Positions 43,523 to 52,877 of a DNA stretch of 64,000 nucleotides are shown one piece after another (within the stretch, counting starts at the first letter, position 1; the number at the start of each line of letters is the position of its first letter). This DNA comes from Gehongia tenuis. GTDB lineage: Bacteria > Bacillota > Clostridia > Christensenellales > NSJ-53. The position numbers were made by a program, and so were the translations under genes. The stretch covers positions 496,001-560,000 of the forward strand of contig NZ_JACRSR010000001.1 in the NCBI RefSeq assembly GCF_014384795.1, in the 5' to 3' direction. The notes below the pieces were generated by a model. The model was not told where the DNA came from. It worked only from the letters and a program-made list of their open reading frames with translations, and made no database searches.

Positions 43523-44253
43523 GATTTATGGCGTTTGCGGCACGGAACCGCAGGGAACTCATGCGGGACCCGCTCAGCCTCATCTTTGGCGTGGGCTTTC
43601 CCGTGGTGCTGATCCTGCTGATCACGCTGATGAACCGCAGCATCGAGGGCATGCCCGCCGAGATTTTCGGCATTCAGGATTTTGCGCCGGGCATGGCTAT
43701 TTTCGGTCTTTCCTTCATCTCGCTGTTTTTGGGCACGCTCATTGCCGGCGACCGCAGCAGCTCCTACCTGATGCGTCTTTTCGCCTCGCCCCTCACCGGC
43801 CTTGATTACATCCTGGGCTATTCCCTGCCCCTCGTGCCCATCGCTGTCGTGCAAAGTGCGGTGTGCTTTGCAGTGGCCGCGCTGTTCGGTTTTCCGGTGA
43901 ACATCCGTCTTTTTTGGGCCATGCTCACTTTGCTGCCCACCGCGCTTTTGTTCATTGCTTTTGGCATCCTGATGGGCGTGTGGCTCACCGACAAACAGGT
44001 GGGCGGCTTTGCATCCATTTTGGTGAACGTGGCGGCCTGGCTCAGCGGCACCTGGTTCAGCTTGGACCTCATCGGCGGAGCTTTCAAGACGGTGTGCAAT
44101 CTGCTTCCCTTCGCCCACGGAGTGGCCATGACCAAGGCGGCGGTGAACGGCGATTTTGCCGCCATCTGGCCCAATCTTCTGTGGGTTGCAGGATACGCTG
44201 CGGTCATCTATTTATTGGCCGTGCTGTCCTTCCAGAGGAGGATGAGGAGCTAG
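43519..44253 (+). CDS. ABC-2 type permease
   Basis: This 244-aa membrane protein has six hydrophobic segments in the ABC-2 permease arrangement, beginning after an N-terminal cytoplasmic helix (FMAFAARNRRELMRDPLSLIFGVGFPVVLIL). The late segment FSLDLIGGAFKTVCNLLPFAHGV matches the family. It follows its ATPase by an ATGA overlap. No dedicated terminator is visible before the next gene, which starts 73 bases later. Confidence 0.9.
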   Translation: MRFMAFAARNRRELMRDPLSLIFGVGFPVVLILLITLMNRSIEGMPAEIFGIQDFAPGMAIFGLSFISLFLGTLIAGDRSSSYLMRLFASPLTGLDYILGYSLPLVPIAVVQSAVCFAVAALFGFPVNIRLFWAMLTLLPTALLFIAFGILMGVWLTDKQVGGFASILVNVAAWLSGTWFSLDLIGGAFKTVCNLLPFAHGVAMTKAAVNGDFAAIWPNLLWVAGYAAVIYLLAVLSFQRRMRS

Positions 44254-44292
44254 AGCACCCCACAGGCATATGTTTTGTCCCATCCGCATAGG

Positions 44293-44308
44293 CTGTTACA
44301 AATAACAG
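44293..44308 (+). promoter_or_regulatory. Palindrome upstream of the tandem OB-fold gene
   Basis: CTGTTA and TAACAG form a perfect 6-bp inverted repeat around CAAA, 18 bases before the start codon of the next gene. It could be an operator or a short hairpin over the leader. It is not the clostridial LexA pattern. Confidence 0.35.
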
Positions 44309-44326
44309 CGGTGTGGAGGGGACGAA

Positions 44327-44938
44327 ATGTACGAGAGAAACAGTATCGTTTTGCAGGGGACCTTGGTCGAAACGCCAGCTTTCAGCCACCGGGTCTATGG
44401 CGAGGGGTTCTATGAATTGAGGATGGAGGTCCCGCGCCTGTCCGGCCAGGTGGACCTCCTGCCGCTCACCGTGTCCGAGCGCATGATGGAAGGCGTGGAT
44501 CTTTCCCCGGGCAGGGAAATGGGCGTGTCCGGCCAGGTCCGCTCCTACAACAAGATCCTCAAGGGCGTGAGCCGCCTCATCATCACCGTGTTCGTGCGGG
44601 ATTTTTTGGAGCCGGGAGGCACGGCGGTGAATCAGGTGGAGCTGACGGGAACTTTATGTAAACCTCCTGTCTATCGCATGACCCCGCTGAACCGGGAGAT
44701 CTCCGATCTTCTTCTCGCGGTGAACCGCCTTGGAAACAAGAGCGATTATATTCCTTCCATCGCCTGGGGCCGAAACGCCCGGTTTGCCGGCGGTCTCAAG
44801 GTGGGGGAGCATATCCATCTTGAGGGCAGGCTGCAAAGCCGCGTCTATCAAAAGGTGCTGGAGGACCGGGTGGTGGAGCGCACCGCCTATGAAGTGTCCG
44901 TATCCTATCTGCAGCTCCTGGAGGAGAATGAACTCTAA
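44327..44938 (+). CDS. Tandem OB-fold, SSB-like protein
   Basis: This 203-aa protein appears to hold two SSB-like OB folds. Residues 5-95 (NSIVLQGTLVETPAFSHRVYGEGFYELRMEV ... GVSGQVRSYNK ... ITVFVRDF) and 104-200 (NQVELTGTLCKPPVYRMTPLNREISDLLLAV ... WGRNARFAGGLKVGEHIHLEGRLQSRVYQK) share the same strand order. It lacks the acidic C-terminal tail of SSB. GGAGGGG precedes the ATG. It sits before yerC-pcrA-ligA, so a DNA-maintenance role is plausible. It is not the replicative SSB. Confidence 0.72.
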   Translation: MYERNSIVLQGTLVETPAFSHRVYGEGFYELRMEVPRLSGQVDLLPLTVSERMMEGVDLSPGREMGVSGQVRSYNKILKGVSRLIITVFVRDFLEPGGTAVNQVELTGTLCKPPVYRMTPLNREISDLLLAVNRLGNKSDYIPSIAWGRNARFAGGLKVGEHIHLEGRLQSRVYQKVLEDRVVERTAYEVSVSYLQLLEENEL

Positions 44939-44960
44939 AAAAAGCCGAAAGGCTTTTTTT
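44937..44960 (+). terminator. Terminator after the tandem OB-fold gene
   Basis: AAAAAAAGCC and GGCTTTTTTT pair around GAAA. It begins inside the stop codon of the gene and ends in the T run. Confidence 0.9.
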
Positions 44961-45022
44961 CTATTCTTTTGCGCTTTTCTATGATAAAATGAGAACATAC
45001 GAAAGGCGCGGGAGGGAAAGCC

Positions 45023-45325
45023 ATGTATGAATCAAAGCTTAAAAGCGAAGAGCTGACGAGCCTGTTTGAGGCGGTGCTCAAACTTCAGGATATGGAGGAC
45101 TGCTATCGCTTTTTTGAGGACCTCTGCACGGTCCACGAGCTGCATTCCCTGGCCCAGCGGCTGGAGGTGGCCAAGATGCTTCGGGAGAAGGTCATCTACC
45201 AGGAGATCGCCGACAAGACCGGGGCCAGCACGGCCACCATCAGCCGGGTGAACCGTTCGCTGCTGTACGGCGCGGACGGCTATCTTCGGGTGCTGGACCG
45301 TCTGGACGGGAAGAAAAAACAGTAG
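45023..45325 (+). CDS. yerC: YerC/YecD family TrpR-related DNA-binding protein
   Basis: This 100-aa helical protein has the Trp-repressor-like helix-turn-helix: LAQRLEVAKMLREKVIYQEIADKTGASTATISRVNRSL. YerC lies upstream of pcrA and ligA in Bacillus too. Its ligand and targets are not known to me. GGGAGGG precedes the ATG. A TATGAT at 44980 might be its -10, without a clear -35. pcrA starts 10 bases after its stop. Confidence 0.92.
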   Translation: MYESKLKSEELTSLFEAVLKLQDMEDCYRFFEDLCTVHELHSLAQRLEVAKMLREKVIYQEIADKTGASTATISRVNRSLLYGADGYLRVLDRLDGKKKQ

Positions 45326-45334
45326 GGGGAACCC

Positions 45335-47497
45335 ATGGAATTAACGCAATTGAATGAACCACAAAGACAAGCGGTGCTCCAGATGAATGGGCCGCTTTTG
45401 ATTATTGCCGGCGCGGGGTCGGGCAAGACCCGGGTCCTCACCTACCGGATCGCCCATCTCATGGAGGAGGGGGTGAGCCCCTACCAGATCCTTGCCATCA
45501 CCTTCACCAACAAGGCGGCCCGGGAGATGAAAACCAGGATCGAGGCGCTGGTGCCCGGCGATGGGGAAAAGGTGTGGGCGGGTACCTTCCACTCGGTGTG
45601 CGTGCGCATTCTCCGCCGGGAAATCCACCAGATCGGCTATGAGCGGAGCTTCACCATCTACGACAGCGACGACCAGACCCGGCTGGTGACCGCTATCATG
45701 AAGGATCTGGACATCGGCCGGGACATCACGCCCCGGGAGGTGAGGTCAAAGATTTCCGAGGCCAAGAACAACCTGGTGGGCCCGGACGAGTTCTTTGACC
45801 ACTTCGAGCGGGATTTCCGAAGGGAGAAGATCCAGCGAGTGTACCGGGTGTACGAGAAGCGGCTCAAGGAGAGCAACGCCCTTGATTTTGACGACCTTCT
45901 GGTGAAAACCCTGGAGGTCTTTTCCGCTTACCCCGATGTTTTAAGCTACTATCAGGAACGCTTTCGCTACATATTGGTGGACGAGTACCAGGACACCAAC
46001 CCGGTGCAGTACATGCTGGTCAAACTCCTGGCGGCGAGGTACAGGAACCTCTGTGTGGTGGGCGACGATGACCAGAGCATCTACGGCTGGCGGGGCGCGG
46101 ACATCAAGAACATTCTCGGCTTCAACAAGGATTTTCCGGAAGCGGTGACCATCCGCCTCGAGCAGAACTACCGCTCCACCCAGAAGATTCTGGATGCGGC
46201 CAACCATATCATCCAGCACAATGCCCGCCGCAAGGAGAAGAAGCTTTGGACGGACCGGGGCGAGGGACAGAAGCTCCGTTTCTACCGGGGCGACAACGAG
46301 CACGACGAGGCGGAGTACATCGCCTCGGAGATCGCCCGGCTCTCCCGGGAGAAAGCCTGCACCTATGGCGGGATGGCGGTGCTCTACCGCATGAACGCCC
46401 AGTCCCGCGTGCTGGAGGAGATGCTGATGCGCTTTGGCATCCCCTACCGCATCTACGGCGGCACAAGGTTCTACGAACGCAAGGAGGTCAAGGACGCCCT
46501 CGCCTACCTTCGGGCGGTGGTCAATCCCGCCGACGAGATCAGTCTCACTCGCATCATCAACGAGCCCAAGCGGGGCATCGGTCAAAGCACCGTGGCCCAG
46601 CTCGCGGCGATGGCTGAGGAGCAGGCGGAGACGCTGTTCGGGGTGGTTGTGGACATCGACGGGGAAACCGGCCTTCCCGCCCGGGCCAAACAGAAGGTGG
46701 GGGAGTTCGCTGAGCTCATCACCGCCCTTTTGATGGACAAGGAACAGCTTCCCCTCTCCGAATTTGTGGAGACCATGCTGCAAAAGACCGGGCTTTGGGC
46801 ACAATACGAGAAGGACCCTTCCGATGAGGCGCAGACCCGGCTGGAAAATCTGAAGGAGCTTTTGGGCGCGGTGCAGGAGTTTGAGAAATCAGACGAGACG
46901 GCCACGCTGGAGAGCTTTTTGGAGAACGTGGCCCTGGTGAGCGATATCGATGGGCTGGAGGAAGTACCTCAGGCCGTATCCCTTCTGACCCTGCACAGCG
47001 CCAAGGGGCTGGAGTTCCCGGTGGTGTTCATCGCCGGCATGGAGGAGGGCATCTTCCCCATGAGCCGGGCGATGACCGACGATGATCAGATGGAGGAGGA
47101 GCGGCGACTTTGTTATGTGGGCGTCACCCGTGCCGAGGACCAGCTCTATCTCACCTGCGCCCAGCAGCGGATGCTCATGGGCATGACCCAGTACAATCCG
47201 CCCTCCCGCTTCCTCGCGGAAATCCCGGGGGAGCTCATCGAGGGCAGACTGGTCCGCAGCCAGCCCGCCAAAGTGAAAACGGACAGGATGCCCGCCTTCA
47301 CCCCGAGCTTCATGAAGAAGCCGAAGAACGACGCGGTGTACGCCATGGGCATGAAGGTGGAGCATCAAAAGTTCGGGCGGGGCACGGTGATCGCCATCAC
47401 CGGCCATGGCGAGGAAGCCCTGGTCACGGTGGCCTTTGAAGGGCAGGGCGTGAAGAAACTGATGGCTTCCCTGGCGCCCATGAAGCCGGTCCAATAA
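45335..47497 (+). CDS. pcrA: ATP-dependent DNA helicase PcrA (UvrD/Rep family)
   Basis: This superfamily 1A 3'-5' helicase (720 aa) acts in repair and rolling-circle replication. It shows the Q motif LNEPQRQAVL, Walker A AGAGSGKTRVLTYRI, motif Ia FTNKAAREMK, Walker B LVDEYQDTNPVQY, GDDDQSIYGWRGAD, QNYRST, LTLHSAKGLEFPVVF and the C-terminal motif VTRAEDQLYLTCAQQR. The C-terminal tail ends with the PcrA-type RNA-polymerase-binding Tudor-like segment (VEHQKFGRGTVIAI). It sits between yerC and ligA as in Bacillus. Confidence 0.98.
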   Translation: MELTQLNEPQRQAVLQMNGPLLIIAGAGSGKTRVLTYRIAHLMEEGVSPYQILAITFTNKAAREMKTRIEALVPGDGEKVWAGTFHSVCVRILRREIHQIGYERSFTIYDSDDQTRLVTAIMKDLDIGRDITPREVRSKISEAKNNLVGPDEFFDHFERDFRREKIQRVYRVYEKRLKESNALDFDDLLVKTLEVFSAYPDVLSYYQERFRYILVDEYQDTNPVQYMLVKLLAARYRNLCVVGDDDQSIYGWRGADIKNILGFNKDFPEAVTIRLEQNYRSTQKILDAANHIIQHNARRKEKKLWTDRGEGQKLRFYRGDNEHDEAEYIASEIARLSREKACTYGGMAVLYRMNAQSRVLEEMLMRFGIPYRIYGGTRFYERKEVKDALAYLRAVVNPADEISLTRIINEPKRGIGQSTVAQLAAMAEEQAETLFGVVVDIDGETGLPARAKQKVGEFAELITALLMDKEQLPLSEFVETMLQKTGLWAQYEKDPSDEAQTRLENLKELLGAVQEFEKSDETATLESFLENVALVSDIDGLEEVPQAVSLLTLHSAKGLEFPVVFIAGMEEGIFPMSRAMTDDDQMEEERRLCYVGVTRAEDQLYLTCAQQRMLMGMTQYNPPSRFLAEIPGELIEGRLVRSQPAKVKTDRMPAFTPSFMKKPKNDAVYAMGMKVEHQKFGRGTVIAITGHGEEALVTVAFEGQGVKKLMASLAPMKPVQ

Positions 47498-47516
47498 ATT
47501 TTGCCGAGGTGTTTGA

Positions 47517-49490
<1,974 letters not shown>

Positions 49491-49554
49491 GACGGCGAAA
49501 AGCCCTGCCTTCCGGGGGCGGCTGTCATTTGGACTAGGAAAATGGATGGCATTA

Positions 49555-49563
49555 TGCTATAAT
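49555..49563 (+). promoter_or_regulatory. Extended -10 promoter of the yicC-remA-gmk housekeeping operon
   Basis: TG-C-TATAAT is a perfect extended -10 about 40 bases before the yicC start. No strong -35 is seen. The same element type precedes adenine deaminase. Confidence 0.65.
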
Positions 49564-49601
49564 AAATTGTTAATGATAAAATCGCTAAGGGGGGACTTCC
49601 C

Positions 49602-50477
49602 ATGCAGAGCATGACCGGATACGGCCGGGCCAGCGCCGCGGCGGATGGCCGGGAGATCACCGTGGAACTCAAGAGCGTCAACCACCGATTCCTCGACATC
49701 AACATCCGGCTGTACCGAAGTCTGGGCTTTTTGGAGGATACCATCCGAACAAAGCTGCAGGGCGCCCTGTCCCGAGGCCATGTGGACGTCTACCTGCAAT
49801 ATAAAAATACCCGGGAGGACGCCCGGGACGTGACCTTGAACGAGGCGCTGGCCTCCGCCTACAAAAGGGCCTTCGACAAGGCCGCCGAAGTGAGCGGCCT
49901 TTCGTCCGATATCGCCCTGTCCCATCTCATCGCCCAGCCCGACGTGCTCACGCTGAGCGAACGGGAGGAGGACCAGGAGGCGGTGAAGGCGCTCCTGATG
50001 GAAGCGCTGGGCAAAGCTTTGACGGAGCTCATCGCCATGCGGGGCGCGGAAGGGGAGCGGATGAAGAACGATCTTCTCGCCCACGCGGAGCTGCTGGAAG
50101 AAATCGTGGGGAAAACCGCGGCGCTGGCGCCGGGCGTGGTCACCGAATACCGCGACCGCCTGCGCCAGAGGATGGAGGAGCTTTTAAAGGAAGTGCCGCT
50201 GGACGAGGCGCGGCTGGTGAACGAGGTGGCCTTCTTTGCCGACCGGTGCGCCATCGACGAGGAACTGGCCCGGCTCCGAAGCCATATCGAGCAGTTCCGG
50301 GACATGCTCTTGGAGGAGCAGCCGGTGGGCCGGAAGCTTGATTTCATCGTGCAGGAAATGAACCGGGAGATGAACACCATCGCCTCCAAGGCGTCGAACA
50401 AGGACGTGACCGCCCAGGCCGTGGAGGGCAAAAGCGAGATCGAAAAGCTGCGCGAACAGGTGCAGAACATCGAATAA
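49602..50477 (+). CDS. yicC: YicC family endoribonuclease-type protein
   Basis: This 291-aa protein starts MQSMTGYGRA and contains KSVNHRFLDINIRLYR, the family's N-terminal signature. The C-terminal half ends GRKLDFIVQEMNREMNTIASKASNKDVTAQAVEGKSEIEKLREQVQNIE, also highly conserved. YicC proteins are reported endoribonucleases acting on RNA in E. coli. The Bacillus homologue heads the same remA-gmk-rpoZ operon. GGGGGGA precedes the ATG. Confidence 0.95.
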   Translation: MQSMTGYGRASAAADGREITVELKSVNHRFLDINIRLYRSLGFLEDTIRTKLQGALSRGHVDVYLQYKNTREDARDVTLNEALASAYKRAFDKAAEVSGLSSDIALSHLIAQPDVLTLSEREEDQEAVKALLMEALGKALTELIAMRGAEGERMKNDLLAHAELLEEIVGKTAALAPGVVTEYRDRLRQRMEELLKEVPLDEARLVNEVAFFADRCAIDEELARLRSHIEQFRDMLLEEQPVGRKLDFIVQEMNREMNTIASKASNKDVTAQAVEGKSEIEKLREQVQNIE

Positions 50478-50494
50478 GACCATAAGGAGGGTCC

Positions 50495-50752
50495 ATGGAC
50501 GTAAAGCTGATCAATATCGGATTTGGCAACATGATTTCCGCCGGCCGGATGGTGGCGGTGGTGGGGCCGGAATCGGCGCCGGTGAAACGGCTGGTTCAGG
50601 AGGCCAGGGAGCGGGGTATGCTGATCGATGCCACCGTGGGCCGCAAGACCCGTGCCGTGATGATGATGGACAGCGGGCATATCGTTCTTAGCACCTCCCA
50701 TCCCAGCACCATCCAAAACCGGGTCAACGCCGCCGAGGAGGAGGGGGAATGA
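50495..50752 (+). CDS. remA: RemA-like extracellular matrix regulator (DUF370)
   Basis: This 85-aa DNA-binding protein has the family core [61 protein letters not shown]. In Bacillus RemA activates matrix genes as an octameric ring that bends DNA. Here its conserved place between yicC and gmk supports orthology, but targets are unknown. It overlaps gmk by ATGA. AAGGAGGG precedes the ATG. Confidence 0.92.
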   Translation: MDVKLINIGFGNMISAGRMVAVVGPESAPVKRLVQEARERGMLIDATVGRKTRAVMMMDSGHIVLSTSHPSTIQNRVNAAEEEGE

Positions 50753-51369
50753 GCGTGAAGGGACTTTTGATCGTGGTGTCCGGCCCGTCCGGCGCCGGCA
50801 AGGGCACGGTGATGAAGGGCATCCTGGAAAGGGACCCGAACATCCGCCTGTCCATATCCGCCACCACCCGGCGCCCCCGGGAGACGGAACAGGACGGGGT
50901 GCACTACTTTTTTAAGACCAGGGAGGAATTCCTGGCCCTCGTTGACAAAAAGGGCTTTTTGGAATATGCTCAAGTTTACGATCAGTACTATGGCACCCCA
51001 CGGGCCTTCGTGGAGGAGCAGCTGGACGCGGGTCGGGACGTGCTGCTGGAGATCGACGTTCAGGGGGGAATGAACGTCAAGAAGGCCTTTCCCGAGGCCG
51101 TGACCGTGTTCCTCGCGCCGCCGTCCATGACGGAGCTGGAACGGCGCATCCGCTTTGCCGATACCGGTACCCGGGACAACATCGAGACCCGGCTGGAATG
51201 GGCCAGGCAGGAGATCGCCCAGATTCCCCGCTATGGGTACTGCATTGTGAACGACGATATCAATGGGTCGGTGGAAGCCCTCGCCGCCATCATTCGGGCG
51301 GAGAAGCTGGCTTGCTGGCGCCGGCCGGAGCTCACACAAAATATTCTTGAAGGAGCGATGGATCAATGA
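50749..51369 (+). CDS. gmk: Guanylate kinase
   Basis: This 206-aa enzyme phosphorylates GMP to GDP with ATP. The P-loop is [16 protein letters not shown], the GMP-binding region is [19 protein letters not shown] and the lid follows at [23 protein letters not shown]. It starts in an ATGA overlap with remA and ends in an ATGA overlap with rpoZ. Confidence 0.98.
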   Translation: MSVKGLLIVVSGPSGAGKGTVMKGILERDPNIRLSISATTRRPRETEQDGVHYFFKTREEFLALVDKKGFLEYAQVYDQYYGTPRAFVEEQLDAGRDVLLEIDVQGGMNVKKAFPEAVTVFLAPPSMTELERRIRFADTGTRDNIETRLEWARQEIAQIPRYGYCIVNDDINGSVEALAAIIRAEKLACWRRPELTQNILEGAMDQ

Positions 51370-51593
51370 TCAATCACCCGCCGCTGACGGAACTGATGGA
51401 CATGGTGGACTGCCGCTACACCCTGGTGGTGGAGACGGCCAAGCGCGCCCGCCAACTGGTGGACCAGGAGGAACGGGCCGAGGAATTCGAGGACGCCCCG
51501 CAAAAGCATGAGGTGAAAGCGGTCTCCCAGGCCGTGGAGGAGATCTACGAGGGCAAAGTGACCTATCAAAGGGTGCGGGACGGCATCAAATAA
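51366..51593 (+). CDS. rpoZ: RNA polymerase omega subunit
   Basis: This 75-aa protein has the omega core VDCRYTLVVETAKRARQLVDQEE and the late HEVKAVSQAVEEIYEGKVTY. It stabilises beta-prime assembly. It is translationally coupled to gmk (ATGA) in the standard Firmicute order. Confidence 0.95.
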   Translation: MINHPPLTELMDMVDCRYTLVVETAKRARQLVDQEERAEEFEDAPQKHEVKAVSQAVEEIYEGKVTYQRVRDGIK

Positions 51594-51605
51594 GGTGGAA
51601 TGAAC

Positions 51606-52814
51606 ATGGCAAAAACGGTGGTTTTGGGCGTGACCGGCGGCATCGCGGCCTATAAGGCCTGCGAACTCACCTCCCTTTTGGTGAAGGCGGGGGTGGAGGT
51701 CTACGGTATTTTGACGGAGAATGCTGCAAAATTCGTATCGCCTATGGTTTTTGAGAGCCTCACCCGCCATGAGTGGGTGGTGGATATGTTTGAGCGGCCC
51801 AGCCATCGGGACATCGAGCACATCAGCCTGGCTCAAAGGGCGGATCTTTTTTTGATCGCGCCCGCCACGGCCAACTTCATGGCCAAGATGGCGGCGGGAA
51901 TCGCCGATGATATGCTGACCACCACCGTGCTGGCAACAAAAGCGCCGGTGCTTGTGGCGCCGGCCATGAATGTGAACATGTGGGAGAACCCGGTCACCCA
52001 GCGCAACTTTGCGGATCTCAAAGGGCTGGGTGTCCATTTTGTGGAACCCGCCGTGGGACGCCTGGCCTGCGGGGACGTGGGCCGGGGCAAGCTGGCCCCG
52101 GTGGAGGAGATTTACGAGGCGGCCATGGACCTGCTGGAACCAAGAAGGGACCTTGAGGGGCTGAAGGTGCTGGTCACCGCGGGGCCCACCCGGGAGGCCA
52201 TCGATCCGGTGCGCTTTATCGGGAACCATTCCTCCGGCAAGATGGGCTATGCTTTGGCGGAGCGGGCGAAGGCGCGGGGCGCGTCGGTGACGCTCATCAC
52301 CGGCCCGGTGGAAATCGCGCCGCCCAGCGGGGTGACGGTGGTTCCCGTGACCACGACAGAGGAGATGCTGCAGGCGGCCAGGACGGCCTTTCCCGAGGCG
52401 GATATCACCATCAAGGCGGCCGCGCCGGCGGACTTCCGGGCGAAATATCCGAGGACCGAGAAGATCAAGAAGGAAGCGGACAGGGACGATTTCGTTCTGG
52501 AGCTGGTGAAGAACCCGGACATCGCGAAGACCCTGGGCGAGATGAAAAAGCCCGGCCAGGTGCTGGTGGGCTTCGCGGCGGAAACGGGCAGTCTTTTCAC
52601 GAACGCCCGGGCCAAGGTCTTGAGCAAGCACCTGGATTTCATCGTGGCCAACGATGTGACCCGGGCGGGCGCGGGCTTTGGCACCGATACCAACATCGTG
52701 ACCCTGATCGACGGGGAAGGCGATGGGGTGGAGCTGCCCCTGATGGATAAGAAGGCGGTGGCCGACCGGGTGCTGGATGAGGCGCTGGCGGTGCACCGGC
52801 GAAAGAACGGATGA
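51606..52814 (+). CDS. coaBC: Bifunctional phosphopantothenoylcysteine decarboxylase/synthetase
   Basis: This 402-aa fusion makes 4'-phosphopantetheine for CoA. The N-terminal flavoprotein CoaC (about 1-180) has LGVTGGIAAYKA, the catalytic histidine in DIEHISLAQRADLFLIAPATANFMAKMA and PAMNVNMWENP. The C-terminal CoaB (about 185-402) has VLVTAGPTREAIDPVRFIGNHSSGKMGYALAE and IKAAAPADFR. AGGTGG lies seven bases before ATG 51606, preferred to ATG 51600. A terminator follows at once. Confidence 0.97.
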   Translation: MAKTVVLGVTGGIAAYKACELTSLLVKAGVEVYGILTENAAKFVSPMVFESLTRHEWVVDMFERPSHRDIEHISLAQRADLFLIAPATANFMAKMAAGIADDMLTTTVLATKAPVLVAPAMNVNMWENPVTQRNFADLKGLGVHFVEPAVGRLACGDVGRGKLAPVEEIYEAAMDLLEPRRDLEGLKVLVTAGPTREAIDPVRFIGNHSSGKMGYALAERAKARGASVTLITGPVEIAPPSGVTVVPVTTTEEMLQAARTAFPEADITIKAAAPADFRAKYPRTEKIKKEADRDDFVLELVKNPDIAKTLGEMKKPGQVLVGFAAETGSLFTNARAKVLSKHLDFIVANDVTRAGAGFGTDTNIVTLIDGEGDGVELPLMDKKAVADRVLDEALAVHRRKNG

Positions 52815-52820
52815 ACGCAT

Positions 52821-52860
52821 TTGCCGTTTTCAAGGACACGTCCCTGAAACGGCAATTTTA
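52821..52860 (+). terminator. Terminator between coaBC and priA
   Basis: TTGCCGTTT pairs with AAACGGCAA. The stem continues inward (TCAAGGA with TCCCTGA, one mismatch) to a CACG loop, and TTTTATT follows. It lies between two genes normally co-transcribed, just upstream of the priA ribosome site, so priA depends on read-through or an unseen promoter. Confidence 0.82.
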
Positions 52861-52877
52861 TTAGGGAGGGGTCAAAG

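Noticed and set aside
44293-44308. LexA box before the SSB-like gene
   Set aside because: CTGTTA-CAAA-TAACAG lacks the GAAC-N4-GTTC core used by Firmicute LexA.
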